Notes under the pieces: generated by a model
The model's input: the letters and a program-made list of their open reading frames with translations, nothing else
What the model was told of the DNA's origin: nothing
Database searches by the model: none
Made by a program: the position numbers and the translations under genes
Origin: Morinoia aosen
Taxonomy: Eukaryota > Arthropoda > Malacostraca > Amphipoda > Talitridae
Reading direction: 5' to 3'
DNA: 64,000 nucleotides
Assembly: GCA_030386875.1 (NCBI GenBank)
Contig: CM059564.1
Coordinates: 42,180,075 to 42,244,074 of the forward strand
Shown: positions 56,211-64,000 of the stretch, one piece after another
How positions within the stretch are numbered: position 1 is the first letter of the stretch
How the letters are laid out: the number at the start of each line of letters is the position of its first letter

Positions 56211-58330
56211 TATACTGTATAATATTTGTACACCCTGGACGGTTGTTACATCAAAAACTCTCGGGCAGAAGGCTGAACTTTCTGTCCGACGGTTTCTTCT
56301 GGAGGAGAGAATAAAAACTACAAAAAAGGCATACCTACTCACAAAGCGAAGCTCACGCTTAGATCAGTGTTGATAATTCAGCAGTGGGTAGCTGTATATC
56401 CTCATACGAGTTATGCTCGAGAACCGGATGTTTCTGCAGAGATGGCAGGGATGCAGTGCAATTTTCCTCAGCCCACCTCAAAGGAAGAGTTGCTGCCTAA
56501 TCAAGGCGAACTCAACAGCTAAGTTCATGAAAAACTTGAATTGGGGAGCATGAAAAAAATTGAAGACTTGTTTCAAAACAGATCACTCAAAGACCAGAAT
56601 TTCAATTTCATTTCAGACCAGAATATTTTGTTAATAAATCATAAGATCAGAATAGAACATGGTTACGACAAAAAGATGAATGAGCCACTCCTAGTGTTAC
56701 ATTTCGTCTCATGCCTTCAGGAGCCTATCAAGCACAAGGCATCAGAAGTGGTAAGCTTTAAATCGTAGCCTCGTCAACTGAATGTCAGAGAGTCAGTCAG
56801 ACTCATGGTAGTGGATGAAAAAACAACCAATACATAAAACAACATACCAGATACTATTCATTACTGATCTCCAGTTGAAAACTTATGCAAGGAAGCAAAA
56901 TGAGAGTTTTCTCTTTTTGCTTAAATGTCGCAACTCAAAAGAGAGAACGTCTTCACGATAATTTACTGGCCCGGCACACATGCTACAACAGCAGTTGAGC
57001 AACACTCGTCAAGTTTCTCCAAGGCAATTAACGGAGTTGATACGCCAGATTTGACCTCGCAGAAATGCACTGAAAGTTTTTTAATTGAGACAGCAAACGC
57101 GAATTGATTTTTGACCCGAATTTTGTAGCACTGGTCATTAAACGTTTACGATTGAATGAGTGAGAAAAAATATGAGGGAACCAACACTTAGAATATGGGA
57201 TGAGTTGTTCATCTGCTTGTACAGAAATGGCTTAAATTTTTTGAAGCAACGTAATTAAATTATGTGTATTAATTAAATGCAGGTCATTAAATGCTTAGAT
57301 AAAACTATTGAACTAATAAGGTGTTTAATAAACAGTTGAATTCAGCTGATTATTTGATTTTCTTAGCGACGAAATAAAGCTGGAGAAATATCTAACAGGA
57401 TATTAATACAACGTCAATTTAATTATTTCATGCAATCACATATTCATTATTTAAATTAATTGGACTCAATAATGTCAACTTGACTCACAACATCAATTTG
57501 ATTCAATACACAGAGTGTGTTTTCAAAATGCGATTTGAATCTACAATCCACAAACTTTTCATATAAATCACACTGAGCGATGGTTCTGAGACATAAAGCA
57601 GCATGAGCTAAGTTAATGAAAAATTACATAAGTCAAGGGTTTTTGCAATTAAAAATAGGAATATTGAACATTCATCATTTTCTTCAATACGAACATCAAG
57701 CTTTGAAAAATTTCACAAGAATTCGTTAGGGAGAGAAATTTACAAAGATGTTAATCTTGACTCAAAATTTTGCCCCAATTCTTTTTCTAAAAATTATCGT
57801 ACAAAATAATTTGCTGAAAATATTGGCTAATAAATAATAATCAAGTGTGCTGCACGCACTGATCACATCACATCAGTTGAGGCACGCGATGGTGAACAAA
57901 GTGGCATCAACTAACAAACTTAGGACGCAATTTATCCACCCTAATTCGCAGTTTAGAGCCGAAATTAGGGCGCCCGAAAAACAGAATTTAGCGTAAATTT
58001 ATGTATCATGACTACGTGCTGAATTCAATTAAAACACGGTACGGCCAAAGTTTGAAATAAATTAATAAAAAGAAAAATAAAAAGATCAAAATTTAAAGAC
58101 GGAAAGATCAATAAAGATGAAGCGTGACTCCAAAAATTTAGACGTGACGAAACCTGTTGAATTCACCAGCATTTCATTTTAGAAAAAAAGATGCGATCAA
58201 GAAAAATTATGAAATGACCCGCATCTTTTACGAAGAAACTCCCAATCAGTAGAACACTCTTTGAAACCTAATGTTCATACGAATATTCATTAATTAATTT
58301 GGAAAGGGAAAAAATTTTTTTGATTACTAG
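56211..58330. other. Anonymous AT-rich DNA
   Basis: Open frames 56541-56768 and 56925-57107 (plus) are unrecognised. The rest is very AT-rich with TTAATTAA-type words. Nothing else seen. Confidence 0.5.
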
Positions 58331-58750
58331 GTTAGAATATAACTTAGTGCAAGTCACTTTCACAACAACAAACGATCAATTAAAATGGAATTAAGGGAAC
58401 GGGGTATCACGCAAAAGGTATGTCTCCACAACCTATGCATAGAAACAGCAAAATTGAATGATACCCATGAAAGAAAATAAAAGTTAAAATAGGAAGTAAT
58501 ATCACTGAAAGTAATAACCGTGAACCCAAAAAACATATTTCATAACAAAACAAAAGAATATTTCTCTTGAACCAAAAATGGCCTACCTAAACTGAAGCTC
58601 GGAACCTCATATTTTCTCCCGAGGAGTGCTAATTCCCATTGATACAATACTGATATCCCATTTGCAGGGATGTAAAATAGTTATATCCCCTAGAGGGATA
58701 TACCTAGAGGGGACATAATACTAAACTCTCTAGAGGGATATTACAATTAT
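58331..58750 (-). mobile_element. Family A, copy 10 (long subfamily) with repeated hairpin head
   Basis: Landmarks: GGAATTAAGGGAACGGGGTA, GGTATGTCTCCACAACCTAT, GCATAGAAACAGCAAAATTG, ACCGTGAACCCAAAAAA, TGGCCTACCTAAACTGAAGC and GTGCTAATTCCCATTGATAC. The head region is expanded: ATATCCCATTTGCAGGGAT, TATCCCCTAGAGGGATATA, CCTAGAGGGG and CTCTCTAGAGGGATA form successive small inverted repeats to about 58750. Confidence 0.75.
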
Positions 58751-59965
58751 GAATTAAAAACCCGTCAAAATACTCTGTCCAAAATACTCTGATCGTCTTG
58801 CGTCAGGTTTGACTAAGATGACAAAGCTCAGAGAGAGTCTGAGCTGGTGCAGACCACGAAACTCCCTCTCTCCATGCCTCACAACTTGAAAATAAAATGC
58901 AGGTATCGGAGTAGGGCGAGCCCATTACCTCGAGACCGAACTGTTGGGCGATAATTTTATGTGATACCGAAGCCATTGCGAGGCGCAAGTTAATCATAAA
59001 TGCTCAGAATTATATTGGGGAAGTTCAGAAATTCCAATAACGCAAGGGCATTAGGAGCAGGTGAGTGGCGAACAAAGCACTGAAGGCATTCGTTTAATTG
59101 CTCAACTAAATTGGAAGAGCTGCAGCTCGCACAATGCACGTCTGCTTTGTAGAGATGGTGTTCCGTGGGAGCCAATGAGCGTCATACAAGGTTAGAGTTA
59201 TGATGCAAAAACACCTGTACGAATGAAAAAATCAGGAAACACAGTCGGAATTTCACATCTCCTCATGTGAAATTGTCCATAAAATCACATTTTTATGAAG
59301 TTTCGCAGAATAGGCGTCAAATATTACATGTAGGAATAACATGAAAGCCGTTTTATTACCATAATCCCGAGTGTGTATTTATGATACTCTTTTTGGCACA
59401 CCTTTTACTAGGCCTCTATGCATGGTCAGCTGATCTGTTTGTTAAGAGAGCTGCATTTTAACCTGTCGAGTTAGAGCAGAAAATACAGTATCGTTTAGCC
59501 AGAATTGAACTACTGTTTGCACAAATATCAAAGTCGTAGGGAGAATCAGGACGAGACTGCTATGACCTGACATTGACGTCGAAAAAACTAAGAAACCCTC
59601 ATTTTCTACTGCGTTTATTCATAGTGTAAGCGTGTTAGTCTAGCATATAGGACTGAAAAAATGCACTATTTTCATGAAACCTAATTCAAGTCATCAACGT
59701 TTACTGCAAAAATCAACTGCACCATGTAAACAGTCACAACACACTTTCAAACGTCACTAGTGCATCCTGCAAGGGTACTGCTGAGCCTTCATTAACTCAA
59801 AGTTCAAAGCCGACAGACCACGTCCCGCTGACGTGCATTGCAGAAGAGCAAACATTGTTCACATATCCTGAACTCAATTCCCATTCCCGCAACGAAAGCG
59901 CCGGGAATTCGGACGACTCGAAGCAGGAGCAGCCTCACACAGACTTGCTGTATAACTAACCTGAT
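58751..59965. other. Anonymous DNA
   Basis: Minus open frames 58997-58803 and 59175-58990 are unrecognised. Nothing else seen. Confidence 0.5.
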
Positions 59966-60089
59966 AAACCAGGGAGGAGCGCGTAGCAGGGGACAGCTTA
60001 TCCTTGAAGCGATAAAGGCAACCAATTGTAAAATTGATGTTAACAATGGAAGGATAAGCTGCCCCGTGCTATCTGTTCCCCTCTGGTTT
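59966..60089. repeat. Imperfect inverted repeat, ~42 bp arms
   Basis: The left arm 59966-60007 begins AAACCAGGGAGGAGC and ends GGGGACAGCTTATCCTTGA. The right arm 60048-60089, reverse complemented, begins AAACCAGAGGGGAAC and ends GGGGCAGCTTATCCTTCC. The loop is about 40 bp. Plus and minus open frames (59838-60128, 60094-59804) run through it and mirror each other. It could be a foldback element or a decayed inverted duplication. Confidence 0.8.
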
Positions 60090-61634
60090 ACCAATTTAAT
60101 TTTTAAAGTTGTGAATCACAGTACGTAGGTTCGACCTACTGTACATGCAGGCACCTCGGGTGGTGTTGTCGGTTAAAGAAGGCGGTGAGGTATTGTTCAA
60201 GTGTTGATATATTTGTCACATATTTGTGCTGTATTATTCCTATTGGTTACAGTAATTTATTTTATCAATTACTGCATCAATCACTTTGTATGTTATTGAT
60301 TTCATCTGCACCTTTAAAAATTCGGATTTAATATCGGCTACAGATCTAATAATACTACCATACTAACACTCACGGGACATTATTCGGTTCTACCACACGA
60401 CTAACATGTCTTAGGCTTTATGATACGGTCAGCTACAGTGGTGGAAAACGCGGGGTGAGCACCGCAAACTTGACAAACGGCATGCGGACACCTGAATAAA
60501 GACGCTGCAGGAAATGAATTCGTCAGTCGTTCTCACGAAAGCGCGAGGAGTTCAAAAAGCTAAAACACAATCAGGTCTCAGCAACCTTATCAACTGACTA
60601 ACACGGTGGTGAGGTCACGGTAAACTTAACGACTCGAGTGCATTTCAGCTTTAGCTGCAAGTTGTAAGAGAAGTGCTGGTTTGGCCTTCCACGCTAGTGC
60701 TGATTCGGGTTGATATTTTGAAAAATTTCTTGCAGTTCTTCTTTTACCAATGAGAATATCTGTAAATTTGTCGCATGTTGTAATAAAGGGAAGTTTATAA
60801 ATAGGAAGGGATCATTCTTTCACTGTATCCTCGCACGAAATAAATCAAAGCAGTAATATTAAAATGATGAAGACAGAAATAATCAAAGAAGTAACGAAAA
60901 CATCGTTATATTAATTTGACCTAAGGCTCGTTTGCTTGTGAAGGGGAAAAACGAGGAATTTTCCGTACCAAAGCTAAGAAATGAACTCACAAGCCGAAAT
61001 AAGCAGCTTTTCCTGCAATGATTCAAATAACGAGAGACGGCTGGAAGAAATTGGAAAAATCTCAGGCAGTCTGAACAGCAATGCCGTACATCATCACGCA
61101 AACCTCACAGCTAAAAATACAGTGTATGCCCTACTAAAATGCATAAAACTTCAGGAAAATGGCAAGAGCAATCTAGAAATGAAGACAATAGACGGTAATG
61201 GCATCAGACAAAGGCTATCTTCACGATGAATTAGGTCATCGATCTTCAGATCCTCCCCGTGTTCGTATCATCATAGATTCGATCGTCGTTCGCATTCATT
61301 ACGGTAATGTTTCATATTAATGGGACACGGAATAGCGCAAGCCAGCCAGGCCTCTGGCAACGAAACTATGAACACGACGACGTCGCCCAGCAGCCTACGT
61401 AATCGAATAACTGAGAATAAAAAAGGCGTAGTAATTAGTAACGCGCCATCTGCACGCTATTTTATCAATTTGTAAGAGCAAGCGGGGGACAACGCAATTT
61501 ATAATTTGGAAGTCACTCGTTTGATCGAACAACAAATAAATAATTAACTTGACGTCACTGGATACTGGATGGCAGGAACTTGATGAAAAATGAAATTTTC
61601 GTTCGCGCTCACCACAGGCAACCGCTGCGTGCGT
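60090..61634. other. Anonymous DNA with a GC-balanced island (61320-61530)
   Basis: The palindromic GTAGGTTCGACCTAC near 60125-60139 has the TTCGA word of a tRNA T-arm but no cloverleaf around it. The island at 61320-61530 (with GTAGTAATTAGTAACGCGCC) is a candidate conserved non-coding element. Open frame 60981-61229 (plus) is unrecognised. Confidence 0.35.
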
Positions 61635-61763
61635 CTCTTCGTTTATTTTTATGCGATATACGTGAACATGCGTTCCTTAGCAGAGGTAGAATCAACGCTC
61701 TTCATTTATTTTTTTTATGCGATATACGTGAACATGCGTTCCTTATCAGAGGTGGACAATACG
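61635..61763 (+). repeat. ~64 bp tandem duplication
   Basis: 61635-61697 and 61698-61763 share CTCTTC(G/A)TTTATTTTT, ATGCGATATACGTGAACATG, CGTTCCTTA(G/T)CAGAGGTand (G/A)ACAA(T/C)ACG-like ends. A plus open frame (61590-61991, 133 codons) reads through; its first third is the duplicated peptide. No known domain. Confidence 0.85.
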
Positions 61764-62394
61764 TTGAGTGTTACTGAAGAGACCTGCAAGTCACACTCGG
61801 GAATGCCAGGAGTGTGGGTGAGAATAGGTATCACGGGACAGCTCTGGCCGACGGCCTCAATAGCGCAGCAGAGCGGAGCGCTAGAAAGCGGGACGGACGC
61901 TCCAGCGTGTTGTTACACAAGCGTTACAAGGCTTGATGTAGGTGACGTCATGAAAGTAAAAATTGTGATCTCGGGACTTCTTTTTAGGTAATGAGATATG
62001 ACTTTGTGTTTGTAAGGAATGCTGTTTTCATCCAAGCACTGGGCTGTAGTTCTACCAATTAAATTCAAAACTCATGCCAAATATGTGATGAGCTATAAAA
62101 AATATAAGATTTTTAACCACTTGAACACAAACCGGTGATCAAACAAAGGAACAAAATAAGAATCAACAATTTAGTAAAAATATTTTATTAATACGAAGAA
62201 AAAATCTTGAGGCAAGTAAAAATTCAAACCGTGCAGTAAGTATACTGAACTCCATAAAAATATTTAAATGCATTTCTGTAGCTACAAAATGAGGGAAAGC
62301 AAGCGGCAGAGTTGGCTGTTGTTATAGCTGTGCGAGCGCTGCAGGCGTGTACGCCTAACTGTCGTGCAGGCAGCTGCGGTGTGGCGCCTTACTC
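61764..62394. other. Anonymous DNA
   Basis: Nothing seen apart from the tail of the open frame mentioned for the duplication. Confidence 0.5.
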
Positions 62395-62990
62395 GTGTAC
62401 TGTGCTGTGTACTGCCTGTATGTACTGTGTACTGCCTGTATGTACTGTGTACTGCTTGTATGTACTGTGTACTGCTTGTATGTACTGTGTACTGCTTGTA
62501 TGTACTGTGTACTGCTTGTATGTACTGTGTACTGCTTGTATGTACTGTGTACTGCTTGTATGTACTGTGTACTGCTTGTATGTACTGTGTACTGCTTGTA
62601 TGTACTGTGTACTGCTTGTATGTACTGTGTACTGCTTGTATGTACTGTGTACTGCTTGTATGTACTGTGTACTGCTTGTATGTACTGTGTACTGCTTGTA
62701 TGTACTGTGTACTGCTTGTATGTACTGTGTACTGCTTGTATGTACTGTGTACTGCTTGTATGTACTGTGTATTGCCTGTCTTTACTGTACTGTGTACTGC
62801 TTGTATGTACTGTGTACTGCTTGTATGTACTGTGTACTGCTTGTATGTACTGTGTACTGCTTGTATGTACTGTGTTGCTTGGATGTACTGTGTACTGCTT
62901 GGATGTACTGCCTGTCTGTACTGTGTACTGCACCAGTACACTGCCTATCTGTACTGTGTACAGCATCAGCTCTGTGTACCATGTACAGTA
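62395..62990. repeat. 20-bp minisatellite, about 27 units
   Basis: The unit is TGTACTGTGTACTGCTTGTA. About sixteen consecutive units (about 62442-62760) are identical. Edge variants have TGCCTGTA, TGCTTGGATGTACTG or TGCCTGTCTGTACTG, and a decayed tail reaches about 62990. The unit has no stop in any of six registers, so all frames are open for 100-260 codons; these are artefacts. Confidence 0.97.
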
Positions 62991-63820
62991 CCTGTGTTGT
63001 ATACCGCACCAGCACAACCTGTCCTGTTCTGCACAGCCAGTTAGTGCCGTTACAGATTCGTGCAAGTTTGATGACTCTGTCGAAGGGCGACATCGAATAG
63101 TAAGGTAATTAGACGCAATCCGCTGCATAATCTAGTTGAGTTGACCTCGCTCAATTTAAATTGTGTTCCACGGGCTGACATTGTACATGCGAAAAAATAC
63201 AACATATAAAGAGATACTGCAACATTAGTGTAAAAACAAAGAATTTCTAGAAGTCTTCACGACGTGGTGGCAATGAAGACATTTTAGCTCTTGTCCCTGA
63301 GAAGTGCTCAAGATATTTTGAATTAAAGAGATTACAAAGAGGTGTTGCACAGAATATTTGGGAAACGATTTTTTAAGTAAATGAAAACGATCGACGAGAA
63401 GTTTGGTGAGATTTCAGTTAGAATTTAGTTAATTACGTTCATCAGTGTATGGTGTCACACTCTATCCCGCATGATCATAGGCAAGGGTTCATCATAAATT
63501 CCAGCAGAAAAAAAATTAAAAAGGCAAACGTTATACACGCACATTACGAATTTTTAGAAAACTATCCATTATAAGGAATACTTAAACTTGTACATCTATT
63601 TACCTGAACTATCAGGTCAACCTTAGACGAACACAACCACTTACTACACGTACACAAATACTGTACGGAAGCAAAAAAATTGTAGCTGTCGAACAGTCCG
63701 CTTATCAGGAGCCAATGAGCGATGCGCTGGTGAAGAAGCGCGGTCGTCGGTCAAGGATGCTCCGCCCCTCTGAGGTGACCTAGTTGCGTGCTGCCGCTTC
63801 TGCTGCCTGCGGCTGTGGCT
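62991..63820. other. Anonymous AT-rich DNA
   Basis: No gene-like frame; nothing seen. Confidence 0.55.
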
Positions 63821-64000
63821 CCGGTGTGCACCGTGTGTTGCAGTGCCGGTGTGCACCGTGTGTTGCAGTGCCGGTGTGCACCGTGTGTTGCAGTGGGCCG
63901 GTGTGCACCGTGTGTTGCAGTGCCGGTGTGCACCGTGTGTTGCAGTGCCGGTGTGCACCGTGTGTTGCAGTGCCGGTGTGCACCGTGTGTTGCAGTGCCG
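63821..64000. repeat. 25-bp minisatellite, at least seven units, runs off the window end
   Basis: The unit is CCGGTGTGCACCGTGTGTTG plus CAGTG; one unit has two extra bases (CAGTGGG). The array continues past the window edge, so its size is unknown. Confidence 0.95.

Noticed and set aside
60125..60139. tRNA T-arm
   Set aside because: TTCGA is present, but the loop is too short and no acceptor, D-arm or anticodon arm surrounds it.
62282..63128. Six overlapping open frames of 100-262 codons, some Cys-rich
   Set aside because: Products of the stop-free 20-bp repeat; the Cys content comes from TGT/TGC in the unit, not from a disulfide-rich protein.

Overview
The window looks like non-coding DNA from an animal nuclear genome, most likely an arthropod. 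It is AT-rich and has no bacterial-style gene packing. It carries animal transposons: CR1-like and endonuclease-type LINE remnants, a Tc1/mariner element of the arthropod type, and piggyBac-like MITEs with TTAA target sites. It also holds an unusual number of minisatellites, and the only convincing coding exon has eukaryotic splice sites. The species cannot be named from the sequence.

Layout. 0-3 kb: a 5'-truncated LINE remnant (minus strand), an AAT microsatellite and two copies of a dispersed ~350 bp repeat, here called family A. 6-7.7 kb: two minisatellites. 9.3-10.4 kb: the one confident protein-coding exon (minus strand). It has an initiator ATG, a Ser/Asn/Pro-rich N-terminus and the first half of a WW domain, cut by a phase-2 intron. 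The exon end with its splice donor is repeated twice more just downstream. 11-22 kb: more family A copies, short tandem repeats and piggyBac-like MITEs, including one MITE nested in another. 23-25 kb: a CR1-like reverse transcriptase pseudogene. 28.3-31.3 kb: a degenerate ~22 bp repeat and then a 2.5 kb array of a 16-bp unit. 32-40.4 kb: two more MITEs, two 25-bp arrays, a second dispersed family (B) and an internally deleted mariner element with terminal inverted repeats and TA flanks. 41.6-42.9 kb: a 42-bp array. 43-62 kb: mostly anonymous sequence with scattered repeats. 62.4-64 kb: a 20-bp array, and a 25-bp array running off the window end.

The genes do not form a system. The window reads as introns or flanking DNA around one exon. 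Nearly all long open frames lie inside minisatellites, where the unit simply lacks stop codons; they are not called as genes. I found no operon, CRISPR array, tRNA, rRNA or convincing undescribed multi-gene system. The most interesting points are the triplicated exon-end/splice-donor unit, the self-nested MITE, family A with its hairpin head and AT-rich tail, and the 16-bp satellite whose edges are more uniform than its centre.
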